Source: Chaetorhynchus papuensis (taxonomy: Eukaryota > Chordata > Aves > Passeriformes > Rhipiduridae). Taken from it: 64,000 bases of DNA. Position 1 is the stretch's first letter. Each line of letters begins with the position of its first letter. Below the pieces are notes generated by a model. It did not search any database. It was not told where the DNA came from and saw only the letters and a list, made by a program, of their open reading frames with translations. The translations under genes and the position numbers were made by a program. The stretch is from assembly GCA_013396525.1 (NCBI GenBank), contig VWYX01000838.1:70531-134530 (forward strand), written 5' to 3'. Below, in pieces: positions 12,701 through 27,700 of the stretch.

Positions 12701-15700
12701 CACATGCACTTCTGATATAGGTCTGAAACCAAGACTTCAACTGTTTCAATTTATTAAGCCTCACTTAATTCTGTAAAGACAGACATTTAAAATACGCTAT
12801 TTTATTGTTCTAGCTACAGGATAAAATAGAATCTTTTGAGTTGTCTCTTCAGGTATCACTGCTCCATTTGTGCATGGTAAGAACAGTTCTGCACGGAGAC
12901 TTGAGGATGGCAAATCTCCATTCTCTGCTGGTTGGACTTCACTGTCCATGAACAGACTCCACAGCTTCCAGCCTGGGATTAACAGCAGCAGAGCTCTCAG
13001 CCATGGCTGTCACAACCAGAAATCAACCAAGGGCTTATTTAACAGGGGTTGTGAACATAAGAACGTCTTTGTGAAAGCAAAACAAAGCCAAAACACCTCA
13101 GGGAGGATTTGAGTTCCCTTTGCGTGCTGTGCCATTAAAGAAGCGGACTGGAGATAAAAAAAAAAAAAGGAAGAAAATTCAGTGTTACCTCTGTCTTCCA
13201 TAAACTTGTAAAGCTGTTGGAGGAAGTTGTCCCTCTCTTCAGGATCAAGCTCTTCCTCAGGCTGTGAAAATAAATGCAGTCATAAATGAAAATAGCAAAT
13301 ATGCAAAGGAACCATTTATTTGTACAAAAGCCTAAGAGCAAGAACTAAACCCAAACCACTTCCCATTTGGCCCTGAACCCATGTAATGGTGAAATACGCA
13401 GAAAACAAAATTTGCACAGAAAGACTGAAGTGGGACCTCAGGAGGAAAAAAAGAAAATGCAGGTCAGGGAAAGCACCAGTCCGTGACAGAATGAATGAGT
13501 GACCCTCAAAATGAAAACACTAATACACGCAGTATACCTGCCTAACACAGAAGAGGTCTGGGATTTATAGGACTGAAAAAATTCACAGGAATTCCAGGGG
13601 GTTTTTTGGTTAGGTTCTTTCTGTTTGTTTGGGGCTTTTCTGTTTAACTCATTTTCCTTATCCCAACTTTAGCTCAGGTTGCAGAACAATTCCTTCTCCA
13701 AACATACCTGGATTTGATGCTCCAGACAGTATTTGTTTTGTAATTAAGCTTCAATGCTTGATTTCAGCACATTCTTGGAAAAACCTTTAAAGTCACTTCT
13801 ATAATTTGTTATTATTGTTAGTTCCTTAGTTTTACATTTACAACTTAAAAGCCTCAAAGAGATAAACACTTACTAACTTTATGGCAAGCAATCTGCAGCA
13901 TGAAATTAAGATATTCTTTTATTCCAGTGAAAATCATTAAAATAAAGTAAATTTATTTTAGGGTGTGGAGGAGGCAGGGAGAGGAAATAATGTCTAGGTA
14001 TCTCCATGGAATTTTGAGATTCTAGCAGAGACCAAAAAAAAAAAAAGGAAACCTTTTCCCTGCAATGCTTTCTGCATGCCACTTTCTTCCTGCCAGCCTG
14101 GCAGTTTGCACAAGCCAGGCTGCAGCTGTCTCGAAGGAAAGACGTACAGTACGTGTCAAAAAATCTTATCATTACATTATGAAAAATAACAGGAAAGTGA
14201 CAAGCAGTTCCAGAAGGAAACCAGAACAACAATTTAGATTTCAGTCATCTCTGCATTCTGCAAACCTTAAGCTTCAAGGCAGGGAGATAGGCAGGGAAAC
14301 AGGGATGTACATGCTAGTGGCTTGCTAACCAGAAAGCAATCTGCCCAGCATCAGAATGAATCCCAGCCCTGCCTGCTTCACTGAATTCTGAGCTTCTAAA
14401 CCCAACAGGGCTCAGCTACAACCAGGCAGAGACAATACCTGTGTCTTACTTTACGAATTTTTCTTGGGGAATAATTGGAGGAAATTAAATGTGTAATCAC
14501 AACACTGTACAGCATCAGTTACCATTTGCTCAGCACATTACAGGGATTATGTAAGGAGAAACAGTTATCTATAGAATTAGAATGCTCTTCCAGGTTATCA
14601 AGTGAAGTATTGCTATAGAAACCACAGCTTTTTTTCTCCCTATCTAGACTGCAAAATAACTTCAAAATCGAGAATTTTCTACCATTTACTGTAATGTTTG
14701 AAGGCAAATTTACTGTAATGATTGAAGGCAATAAGGCTCAAACTGTGCAAACGAAATACATCTAAGTAACAGTAAACATTCAGAAATACTTCTGAATAGT
14801 TAAAATAAAGCCATTTCTTCTGTGTGGGCACAATGCCAAACCAGAACTGTGGGTCAGAACACCAGAAATGTAGGTCAGAAATAGCAATCTTGCAGCCAGG
14901 ATTTAACCCTTCCACTGAGACCAAGTACTTTCAGCTGAAGAAAAGCAAAAAGGAAAGATGAAAAGCTTTATAGGCTTGGGGGCATAAAACCTGGCTGCAA
15001 TAATCACCCACCTGCGTGAGACATCTCAAATTCTGCACCTGCTTCTCTCTGTTGATGGTGTATGAGCCCCTTGACAGAGGGAGTCTGAACTGTGCCTGGT
15101 ACTGATGCCAGAACAGGCACCAAATTCTTTTGAGAAGTCACTTGAGTAAGACCTGAATGACTGTCACCATAGAATAAATCATGGATCAGCTGTTCCTTTG
15201 CTTCTGGCCAAAATGAGGAAGACCAACCCCCCATTGAGATGCTTATTGCAATATGAGGATAAGATGTCATGTTTTTACCAGGGTTATCTGTTTGAAACTG
15301 GACATAAAAGAACTCCCAGGAGTTTCTGCTGTTGTGATTAAGAGCTGAATTTTACTTTAAATATATCAGCCACCATAAAATCATAGAGTGGGTTGGGCTG
15401 GAATGGACTTTAAAGACCATCTCTAGTTCCAACCCCCCCGCCATCAGGGTTCATCTAAGCTCCTGTAAATCTGCACCCAAATCAAGGAAACGCCTGAGAA
15501 ATGCTGATGCCACAACCTGTGATCACCATCAGGGAGCAAAGGGAGAGCTGAAATTCCCAGCACTGATTTCCAGCAGGAACCAGGGTAACAGTGCTACTCT
15601 CCAAACCTCACTGCTACTATCCAGACATTTGTGCCCATTTTAGACTGAGCATAAACAAATTCACAGTGCTAATTGTTTAAAACCAGTTACTGAAGAAAGT

Positions 15701-18700
15701 TCTGCCCATTTCATTTTTTCCTATACAGATGTTGCAGAAAGGGGAAGACTGTAGCCAAAGGTAAGTCCAAATATGAGGCAAAACAACATGAGAATTTTAA
15801 GCTGCAAGAGTTCAAAACTGAGACCTTTCTGCTATTCATCCAATACCCACAGCTAAATGCAACATGAGAAAAACTTCTTAGTTTCAGGATGAGAGGCTGA
15901 ATTTAATTTAAATGAAAATAAATAAAAATCTCCAAGATGCCCCTTTTCTAATCAAAAGATTGAAATTGTATGCATTTGAGATTTTTTCCTCCTTTCTGAC
16001 AAGCAGGCCACATCTGTTAGAGAACACTGTAAACAGTAAAACAATAAAATCAACAATGAACATTATCTTTGTATAATGGTCATGTTCCTTTCCCAACTCC
16101 ATTTCTTACTGCCTTCCAAGCAACACTATCAGCATTCATGTATTTTCTAAAACTATAGGTAAGAACCATGAAGCAACATGAAGCACACAGAAATGTGTAG
16201 AACACTTTTAACTGGTTTTCCTTCATTTGCTTTCCAGCCACCTAATTCACCGTGAGTTTTGCCTCTGTCCTTAGCATGATTTTAAACCAGAATGTGGCTC
16301 TGTTATCCTGACTCATGGTTTACTCTACAGAAAGATGTTAAAGCTTCTGTGGGTGCCAACCTTTAGGGCTGAGTGGGAGCACAAAGGATGAAATAGTTTC
16401 TTCTACAAAAGAAAGAATGAATCTCTAACTACAAGCATGTACACTCTGAACTCAGGCAACACGAGGTGCAGCTACCAGGGACAGATCTTTCTTTTATGTT
16501 ATAAATAGACTGACAGGACCAAAAACACTTCTGTGAAAGAAATGCAGGTGAAGAGGAAGAACAGCATACACAGGATTTGGAGCTCAGAGGAGGAGATGAT
16601 CAAGACAAGCTGCCAGAATTACAGTTAATGTGATTTTGTTGCTTCAGAGTACTTCAATGAGATTTCATCACTTGCACATTTGTTTTCTAATGCCAAGCTT
16701 GAAAACTAATTAAGGAAATGACAAGAATTAAACTGATTGCAACAAGTTAAGAGCTTTAAACCACGTGGAGATGAGAGTGGTCTTAAAATGTTAATTTGTA
16801 CCAACAAGAACCAGAAATTCCACAAACCAACAATGACTCACTCCAGAGCCTCAGTCTGCAACTTCTCTTGGAGTGACATTCTGAGAATGCCTCTTTGCAT
16901 AAAACTGTGAGCAAGAAAGCCTTTAAAGAACATTTTTGCATGGGATGATGCAGGCAGTGCTTCACAGTAGCCAGAACTCCTAAAAATGCACACATGCATG
17001 AGAAGGAGGATTAGCTAATCAGTGTTTAGCTATTTTTAAAGGCTATTCTGTGCATTACACATCACAGCTGCTTAGGGGGTTTTATATATATAAATCACAG
17101 CATCTTAGAATGGTTTGGACTGGAAGGGACCTAAAAAACCATCTTGATCCATCTCCTGCCATGGGCAGGGACACCTTCCACTATCCCAGGTTGCTCCAAG
17201 CCCCATCCAACCTGGCCTGGAACACTTCCAGGGATTCAGGGGCATCCACGGCTTCTCTGGGTAACCTGTGCCAGGGCCTCCCCACCCTCACAGGGAGGAA
17301 TTTCTTCTTAGTGTCTAATAAACCACTTCTTTCTGGATATCACACTTCATTAACTTTGAAATTACTGTTTTCCTGTATTTAACTTCTAGAGTCAGCTATT
17401 TCCATGTTATTTTAAAATACAAATAGGTTGCAACAGACATGGCAATTTGGTATGATTTTATGTGATCTCCCACAGTTACTTAGAGCAAAGCCTACACAGG
17501 GAACAAGAATTATCCTGAAGCAAAATGTAAATATTTTAATAGTTGACTACTGATTATTTGTAGGAATTTCAAGCCTTCTAAAACATGTCATGGATTTCTC
17601 ATCCTTTCTTTATGGACTTAATGCTAATAAAATATATGGTAACAACTTATCAAGAGAACTGAAATCCTTGGTTATTTGCCGAATAGGAACATTGGAAAAC
17701 GCCTCTGGCATCTTCCCTTTTCAACGATGTAAAGCAATTGTGACTGATTTTTTTGATGCCGTTGTGATGCACGAACCTCAAAAACGTTAAATGAATGCAC
17801 CCCGCTAAACATGCTACACGTACATCCTGCAGGTGTCTGTCAGAAATAAGCCATAAGGAAAATCCCTCTAAGCAAACACCTGGAGGTGCTACAACTCTTC
17901 CCTCAACGAGCCATGCATGGAGACCAGCTAGCTGGAATTTTTTTCTGAAGAAACTCCTTGCCTTTACTCTGGTCTTAAGTGAATGTATCTGTTAAGAACA
18001 TGTACTGAAGAGATATTTCAAATAACTGCATGTTAAGATCTTCATTCAAACGGAATCAGAATGGCTTATGGGGAGACTGAGAGTCAAAACCAAATGTTGT
18101 TTACACATCTCCTTGTAAAACAGGGAGTATTTGAATATTTAAGCTTGAGAAACAAATGTGATGGATTGCAATGGATTCCACAGCTTCTGCTACCAGCACA
18201 TTTACCTGTCTGGAATCCTTTGCTTCACTATTTTATGTTTAGATTAGATTCTTCTTTCTTCTTCCCTGACAGAACAACTTAAACACAAGCAAATGCAGTA
18301 CGAATAAAAATCAGGTAATGTTCCAAAAGCTTTTATTCCTATGTGGAGATACTGGAGCTGAGATTTTCTCTTTGTTTTTAGCTGCAGTGCATGGGCTGCC
18401 AAATGTACCCTCCAAACACAGTTAATTATCTTATTCTGACATTGAAAATTGGGTAAGAACCAAAAGCAATATCCAGATTTTTATCTGGATTCAAACTGAG
18501 TGATTATTGTATAATTTTCATTCGATGAAGAATTTTTTTTGTATAATACCTCTGGAGTTTTTCACTTTTTATGAAAAGCGTTATTAAAACCTTAACTGTT
18601 AATGGAAAATAATCCTGAGTTGCACCACGTATTACCAAAATTCCAGCAATTTGAACATGCTGAGTAGCTCTGTGTAATGCAATTCCTGTTAAGAGTTCAT

Positions 18701-21700
18701 GACAAGCAATTTCCACATTGTCCTCCTTCGCAGTCAACTCTGGACCACACAAGTCACTCACCATGGATGAGGAGGAGGAGGAGGAGCACCCAATCAACAC
18801 TAAATATGTTCCCCCTCCTTAGCTTACAAAAGCCATGTAAAGCCTGGAAACCTGGTGGTACCAATCCTACCACCTCTTAAAGATGGCATAAAAGGCAACA
18901 CAGTTAGAAAGACATCTTCTGTCAAAACAAAGTTGCAGATTTTTAACCCAGCCACTGGAAAAATGGCAGGATCCAATGTCACCAGCCACAGCAGATCTCT
19001 GTGCTCCATAATCATTATAAAAGATCCTACTTCATAAAAATAGGATCCTTTCCATTCCAGAATTAGACTTTTCTGACTGACTTTATCCTGTGATTATATA
19101 TTAAGTAGGTCTGTGTCCATTTGATTATTTGATGATGGCCCATCATGGCTGGGCAGCAGCTGGACAGGCCCTGACAGCAAAGCTGCTGTGCATATCAAAA
19201 GATGGGAATGGGGGGAAATAAAAAGGTGTTTTTAATAATCTCACTCCCATCTCTAGTAATATAACCAATTACAGCTCTAAAACAAAAATTCCACTCAGAA
19301 TATTCTGGGAGAGGATGGACAAGCTATTTTTGACCTTGATTAATAAAAGGAAGCACTCTACAAAATGTAAAATTTCAGTAATTCAACATCTGTATTCAAA
19401 TCAGGCAAAAAACCCTGTGATCATTCACTTGTCGATTCTCTCTGCAGCCAGTATTACTGCCTTTCTAAGGGAAAAGAAAATAGAAATTCCTTAAATTCCC
19501 TAAATGTTGTCTATTGCAATATCTAGCATGGCCCACAATTAAAAATATGTGTTCTAATAGCTGAATCAGGAATTTGATTTAATGGGCAATCATGACAGTT
19601 CTGCTCTGACATTATCTAAAAAGATTCATATCTAGCCTCTGCTACACAGCTTCAGCATGAAGATGCTCACCTTACATGCCTACTTGTCACCTGGAAATAA
19701 TGGATTCCACAGCTTCTCCTATCAGCACATCCACCTGTCTGGAATCCTTTGCTTCACTATTTTACATTAACATCATTCTTTAAAAATAAATCTCTATTTC
19801 TTTTACAGGAATGCCTTTTTAAAATATTTTTTTTAAACCACCAAGCTTCCCCCTCCCCCTTCTTTGTTTGAAGCACACAGCATTTTATGCAATAGGCATG
19901 AAAAATGATAATAAAAATGGATACTAGAAAACTAGTACAGCAAACCTTGATTTTCAGTGACTGATACTCTGCAATTTTAAGCAGTGTTAATACAGACAGA
20001 GCAATACAGTCTGCAACAGTTCACACCCTGCAAAATGTGGCCTATTCAGTCTTTTTCACTGCAAACAGAGGGAAAAAACCCAGAGGATTTTACCTTTTTG
20101 CACACATTTATCTTACAGTTATCTTATCATACCATTATTCCCATACAAACATCTACCCCATTTTCCAAAACACTGATATCAAAGCATAAAATCCACGTCT
20201 AAAAATAGATTCTTATTGTCTTTTTTTTTTTTTTTTTACCTGGAAAGATCTTCCCTGGCTGCAAGCTCCACCAGACAGTTCCCAGATCAGAAACCCAAGT
20301 CAAACCCCCATCCCCAACCACCAGGCTCACATCACAGATTAAAGCACACGATCCTTACCTAGGAGCTGCATTCTTTCAAACGTAAAATGGTTTTACTTCC
20401 TTTCTATCTAATCTGCCCACTGCCTGGACATATTTTCAGCCTGACTTCCAAATATTCGCTCGCGCTCGCTCTCTCCCCGCGCGGCGGCCGCAGTTAACCG
20501 GCATTACTTACATTCTCTTCCGCACACACACAAAAAAAATTAACAAAACGAAATAGTAATACTGAGGAGAAAGCGAGGCATTAGATGAAAGGCAGAGGGA
20601 AGGGCCAGCCCATCTCCGAGCCCCCGGCCAGCCCCGGCTCCCGCGGCCGCTCCCCGCGCCTGCGCCGCGCCCGCTCCCGGTTGCCCTGGGAACGCCGAGG
20701 CCGCCGCCAAGCGCCATCGGCCATTCCGTGTGGGAAGGGAAGGGAAGGGGAAAGGGAAGCGGCGTTTGACCTTCCTCCCGGCACACAGACCGCACTTGGG
20801 GGTTACGGTTTATGTTTTCACGGTGTACTGTGAGAATGGCGCGGTGGGAAAACCAAAAAAAAATCCCGCAGTGCCTCCCTTCCCCTCCCCCCACCTACGC
20901 CCATGCTTCTAAATCCAACATCCAGGTTACAACCAGGGAGCAGAAATAGAAGGGAATTCTGTAACGACAGTTTTCATGACACGGAGAAACTGGCTAACTT
21001 TATGGAAAAGGAGCCACTTGAAATATACCAGTGCAGAAAAAGCATTTTACTGTTAATATGAGAATCATAGAATCACATTCCATTATTTGGGTTGAAAGGG
21101 ACCTTAAAGATCATCCAGTTCTAATTCCCTGCATGGGGACACCTTCCACTAGACCAGGGTGCTCCAAGCCCCATCCAACCTGGCCTGGAACAATTCCAGG
21201 GATGGGGCAGCCACAGCTTCTGTGGGCAACCTGTGCCAGGGCCTCCCCACCCTCACAGGGAACAATTTCTTCCCAATATCTAACCTAAATCTCTCCTCTC
21301 TCAGTTTAAAACCATTTCCCCTTGTCTTATCACTCTATGTCCTTGTTCAAAGTCCCTCTCCAGCTCTCTTGGAGCCCCTTTAGGCACTGGAAGGGGCTCT
21401 AAGGTCTCTCCCAGAGCATTCTGTTCCCTAGGTGAACACCCCCAGCTCTCCCAGCCTGGCTCCAGCCCTCGGAGCAGCTTCCAACAGGTCTCTCCTGTGC
21501 TGAGGACCCCAGAGCCGTACAAAATGCTCCAGTGGGGTCTCATGAGAGCAGAGTAAAGGGGAGAATCCTCTTTTTGATGCAGCCCCAGGACATGTTTGGC
21601 TTCCTGAGCTGCGAGTGCTCATTGCTGGCTCATGTCCAGCCTTTTATCCATGAGAACGCCAAGCGCTTCTCCACAGGGCTGCTCTCCGTGAATTCCTCTC

Positions 21701-24700
21701 CCAAGCTGTACATGCCCCAGCATGTTAGACAAAAAGTCCATCCACCACACCATTCCATGATTCCCAACCTAACACACAGTTAGTCAGTCTAACACCTAAG
21801 GTCAGTCCTGTACTGCTCTGAACAGCATTTACTGCCCTGTGAATTAGCTCATAGTTTCAGTCAACCTCCTGCTTTTGCATGAAATTTTTGTCTTTTTTTT
21901 TTCAAATCACACTGTTTTCTGAAACAAGTTACTTTGTATATAACCTACATACAAAGAAAAATATAAAAGGAAATTACAAAAGAAAAATACAAAGATACTG
22001 TATTTACGGTGAAATTACTACTATTAGGCTCAACATAAGTTTTTTGGTTTTGTCTTTTCTTTTGACCCACAACCCTTCACTCTTCTCTGCCTTGAATTCC
22101 TAGTTTCTGAGATTTGTCTCCAGTTTCTTCACTGGGTAACAGGAGACAAGTTGCCACTGCTCACAAATCCCAACGAAGACAACCATAGCAGAGAGAAGAT
22201 GAACAGGATTGAAAAGACACTGAAGTGAGCTAAGTCTGAGAATAATATATTGGAAAGTGCAGGATTTTCAGGCAAGCAAGTTATTAAATTATCCCTGAAA
22301 AATGACAAATTGTCCAGACTCACCGCTACTTCTTCAGTTTTCTCTTCTCTTTTTTGTTCCTCTTCATCAGTTTCTGCAGCAGCTCCATCCTCCTCATCAC
22401 TGCTGGAGGACTCCAGGATTTCACTGATGTCCATTTTCCAGTTCCGAGGAACACCCCTTGTGCTGAGAAACGTGGTTGCCTCCTGTAGCCCTACAGAAGA
22501 AAAGGCCCTGGCTTTACCTCATCTGCAGCACTCACAGTCACAAAGCACTTTTTATTTCCTTTTTACCTTCTTGTAAATCACAACACCAACGTAAATGCAA
22601 TTAATCCATCACAGATCAAGCACCACGGCTTACTTTGCTCTTTCCAAAATATCATGTCTTAGATAAAAAAACCAGGAAAAAACCCACTGCCTAAAGAGCT
22701 GTGACATCAGTGTTTGGAACAGAGGGAAAACACATTAGTGAGCAAAGGAGTGATGGGACAGGCACAAATCACACATGTACAATTGAAATACCTCAAATTC
22801 TTTTCCTTGAAGAGGTGCTCTAAGGGTGGAAAACAACAAAGCAAAACAAACCCGGATAACCCCAAAATCTGCCCCTCAGTCACAATAAAAGACTTTAATA
22901 AAGGAGCCAGGAAAACACCCAAAAGAAGAACATACTGCAATGAACTGTTCAGTGTTGCTGGAGAAGAAAAGGCAGCAGTTTTTAACACTGCTGACAGAAA
23001 AACCTCCAGACATTGGTCTCAACTCTTTTTTTTTTTTTTTTTGAAACCATTAGTACCTTTGGTTCCAAAATATTCCCTTGTAGCAAGGAATGTCACAACC
23101 CAATTATGCTCTGCACACAAAGGGAAAAAAGTCCCGTGCTTCAATTTATCTCAAACCTGGCATCTGCTATTTTTTTGGCTGTTCTAAAGTTCTTGTACTG
23201 TGAAACAGCTGTTAAGAACTAAGTAGAAGAGAAATCATTTAATATTAGACATATCAATCAAAACTACCTCAAGGTTTCATTTGAAGCATTTTAAATTTTG
23301 ACTTGTTAAGGAGCTGCTCCACATCTTTACTCAAACAAGACGCTGTTGCTGTTCAGTGGGGATTTTTTTGTTGCTGTGTGGCATTTTTTATTATAATTTT
23401 TAATAAATAAAATCTAAATATTTCTCTTCAACACATTTCATGTTTTGCTGGATTGTGGTATCCACGTCATCCATCCATTCCTCCATCCATCAAATTCTGT
23501 AAGTGTATTTTTAAATTAATCACAGACTGTTGTTGTTATGAAGCTTACACCTTGCTGTCTGAGTATCTTTAATGTAAATACAGTGTTTTGAGCAACAGAA
23601 CAAAATTTTAGCATTAGGAGAGGTAACTGTATATTCCACTGCTCACTGACATTTCAAACAGACTACCTTGAAAATATTCTGTTCATTTTCCACAAATTTG
23701 GACTGGATCAAAATAATAAAAATCAAATAAGAAAGATTTCTACTAGGTGCTATTTTAATAAAGCAGCAATTATATCCAAAGTTTCTCTGATTTATCCCGT
23801 TTAAGATGGTTCACAAAATACCCAAGAGCAATTATCAGAAATCAACATGTCATCATTTTTCTGCAAATGGTGAAGAACCCTTCTATGAAATTACTTCTTT
23901 TAAACACCTTGAACTGATTCCAACTTACCTTTTCTAGGAGAGGACTCTGATTTTGGTAAGTTTTGAAGATCTAGTTCCTTAATGTCTTTTCTTGCTATTG
24001 AGTAACTGTAAAAGAATAAGGTTTTGTGATTATTTTTACATCACAGAAAAGCCAACATTTGACATAGAAAACCAGGAATTTCTAAAATTTTCAAGTTTTA
24101 ATGTTCATTTGCAAGATCTTTGCTAACAACTAATTGCATAAGGCACCTGTTATTGTAGGTCCTAATACAGGAGTAAGTTACCCAGGGTAAGTTTCCAATC
24201 TTTCTTTGAAATTCAGGCATTAAAGTATCCTTAAGTAATTAAGACAAGTTTGTAAATGTTCTTTATTTTAAATGCTTACCTGCACAAATTTGCAAAGGTA
24301 AAACACGTGGGCAAAAATAATTTTCTGAACTGAAAATATTCATAAGACTCAACAACTGCTCTCCAAAACAAGGATCTAGCTAAGAGGACAGAAGCAAGTC
24401 CTCTATTTTCAAAATGCCTAAAATGCCTGTTCTAGCACAGACCAACAGTGAAGCCAATTCCCAGATTTGCATTGATAGACAGTTGATTTTAATTTTTAAA
24501 TTACTAAAGTGTTCTCACAGCAAAACATACGGAGGTTGCTCTGTTCCAAAGTCATACTGGATATCCAGTCACCGAGTTACAAGAGAAATCCTAACCAAAA
24601 TGCAGGGAAAGCCTTACAAATGAGTTAATCTAATATATCTTTTTTTTCCTTCTTCTTTTCTTATTTCAGAAAATCTGGAGTAAAACCTCAGGAATCAGAG

Positions 24701-27700
24701 ACTGCCATTTTCTGAAGTTAAAGCTGTCATGCTATGGGGGGAAAAAACCCAAAAGTGAAACAGAGCAGAAAAAGATGTTTTATCAGTAGCATTCAACCTT
24801 CAGTATAGAAGGAGCCAGGCTTATCCAGAAGGCTGAAGATACGTGCCCACATTAAGAGGCCAAAATGAACTAAGTCTTGCAACCTACCCAAAATCACAGC
24901 TATCAAAAATCAAAAACTGCTCACTTTGAAAGAAAAGAAAAGAGGGTGACAAGTGGCCTTTGGCAAGGAAGTTTTTAGTTACTATACGTTGACACAGATG
25001 CAATGCAAGTACAATGAAGAGAAATAAATGGGAGCAGCCACTTAAAAAACCCTAAAAACCAGTCTTCATGCTCTTATGAATGTATTATTCCCTAAGTAAG
25101 ATGCACATCTCTGTCTCTCCCTCCTCCCTTCTGGAGTGGAGGATGGACTAACAGGACCTTTCTTTCTTTTTGCAGGAATATTATTCAGAGTCTGTAAACA
25201 TTTTAATTAACAAGTCTATTAAAATTCTCTTTTCTATTAAAAAAAAAAAGTAGATTAAACCCATATAAACTATCTAAACAGCTATGGACATCTGGGAACT
25301 GGAGGTAATGAGACAGAGTGAATGCCAAACTACTACAACAGACACCCATAAAGATGGTAATTTAAGGCAGTAAGGGAAATAATTAAAACCAAAACTCACA
25401 CTTTAAAGGACAGAAATGATTTAAAGTGTAAACACCTGTGTGTTTTCATTTTTTTTCAAGTTGCTGATATTTTAAATGAAGAAGCACCAGAAACTTTCTT
25501 GATTCAGCGAATTCTCAGTGTTACACATAACGGAAAGAAGGGTGAGGAAACACAGGAGTCAGCTGGAAATAGAGTGTGAATGCCAAACGTGTCCATCCAG
25601 CATTACAGAAAATTGTACCCTTTCCTTTTGGAAGAAAATGTCTTCAGGAGCAATATGTGATTAGTTTCCCAGTTTCCTCCCACAGGCAGCTAATCAAAGT
25701 GAGCTATCACTTACAATTTGGAATCAGCAAAGGATCGAACTAAACACTGGTCCTTTTTCACGGTGACGTCGTCATTGCAGCTGGGTGACACAACCTGAAG
25801 ATTCAAATAAAACATTCCTTTATCAAAAAAATCCCAAAAAAGCTGATCTTGAAAGGAAAGAAATATAGACTGCGGGAAAACAGCTGTTTTCTGTTTCTTC
25901 TATCGTATTTCCAGTATTGGGCAAACAAACCTACTTCAATTTATACTACTACAGCCAACAACAACAAATTTCAAGAAGTAATTTACCCCAAACTATTGAC
26001 TTGTTATGCACAAGCCAAAAAAATTTAAAATTTCATTTGGAAACTCAAAACAAATCTACTGAGGTCACATCACAGGACCCTGTTCCTTCACTCTGTTTTT
26101 TTTTATTCTTGTTCACACATTTTAAAAGCATCTATTTAAAAAGTTACTAACCCATTTATTTTATACCAGTTTCTCATTTTTTTGGCATTTAAACTGAGAC
26201 ATAAGTTGGTTTTCTGGTTTGTTTATTGAGGTGTGGATAACATAAACCACTCTGAAAACCTTCCACACATCCTTCCTCAGTGGTATCATCTCTAGGTCTA
26301 AAAAAGCGATAAAAATGCATTTGCAGTACTTGTATTACCACAAACAGAACAAGTTGGTTTTGCTCTAGATCACGTACGAGCAGAAAATATTAAATACAAA
26401 TGTATGACCTCCAGGAACTTAATCCACCAGTTAAGAACAACGTTGAACAAAAATTTGTCATTAATAAAGAGAACTACAACCAGAACATGTACAATACCAC
26501 ATTTTAAATTGAGGTACATACAGGTGGATAAGGCAGTGCCAGCTATTCACCCTACATTACACCATGTCTGAAAATACCAAAAAGTTTTCTACAGAATGCA
26601 ACTTTTAATATGCACATGTAAACTTGGCTATGTGTATCAATAAGATGCAAAGTGTCTGCCTTACAGTACAAGTCTACTTGGACTTGGATTTATTTAATGT
26701 ATATTTATTATCAGCAATGGCAATGAACAGCTTAATCATTTAATGACAGTCAAATACAAATAACCACCAACATCTGCTCCTAGAGTAACTGACCACTGGT
26801 GGAAATGCAAGTATCAAAGAAATTAGTATTTCATAAAACTGAAAGTCTAGGGAAAAAGACAATTACATTTTAAAAAGAATTAAAATCCCACTGCAATTAA
26901 AATTCATAAATCTAGATCCTCTTAAGTGCCTGGGAGTGCAAGTCCTAACATATTTTATTTTTAGAAGACAAGTATCGTTACACACGGATCATTTTGTATG
27001 CAGTTCTAAAACACTTTAACGCCATGAAACGGTAACTTACACATAAATGTTAATCTCTGCTTTCCTACTCTTCATAAATACTGCAAAACACTTGTATTTT
27101 TAGCAATGGAGCAGAGCTTAGCCTGACTATATTCACAGCTTTGCTGTAAAAGGGACTCACCAAAGCTGGGTACCAGTCTGCCTTCTCTGAATTACAAGTC
27201 ACACTCACAACCTTGCCAAGCAATTCATCGTTGAGGCGCTTTTTATCTTCATCCTCTTCTTCACTACTTTCTTCTTCCTTTTCATCTTCAGTACTAAATT
27301 ATCAAAATGTACAACATTTTAAAGTTTATGTCTTAAGTTACTACTTGAAAGCACAACCAGATTACAAGTAGATTTTTCTTCGTATTTTGCAAAGCTTCAA
27401 AAACAAAGTTAGAATTCTTACAGCTCAAATTGCCTGAAATACACTTAAATACTAAGTGCACTTTGTAAGAGGAATTTCGTAGAAATTCTTTCCAAGTAGT
27501 AGTATTTTACAACAGCATCATGTTAGAATTGGAGACATGACTCAGGTTTTGATTGTACACAGACGTGAAGCAAAGAGAAATGGTCTCTTACCCCAAAAAT
27601 TAAAACACACCTATTTTTTTACTGTGCATATAGTAGTATAAAGAAGGTTAAAAAGCCTACATTTCCTATTACACGAAAGAAACATAAATGTCTTAAGGGT

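Larger units (their letters stand above)
13262..22323 (-). other. ARID4A: ARID4A intron 10 (9.1 kb, complex)
   Basis: The second-largest intron. It contains CR1 copies 5, 6 and 7, an intronic CpG island (about 20,455-20,840), and two copies of a 66-bp sequence (18,170 and 19,699). The remainder is AT-rich with no recognised gene. Confidence 0.8.

Noticed and set aside
15004..15270. Minus-strand 88-codon frame in intron 10
   Set aside because: No recognisable domain and no exon context. Within chance length for this amount of sequence.
18504..18800. Minus-strand 98-codon frame in intron 10 with protein-like composition
   Set aside because: No family recognised, no splice signals tied to it, and it starts in a GAG/CTC trinucleotide run giving a serine string. 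A protein search would be decisive; a hit to a conserved family would reverse this.
19127..19190. C/D-box snoRNA-like TGATGAT...CTGA
   Set aside because: The C box lacks the leading purine, there is no terminal stem, and the spacing is poor.
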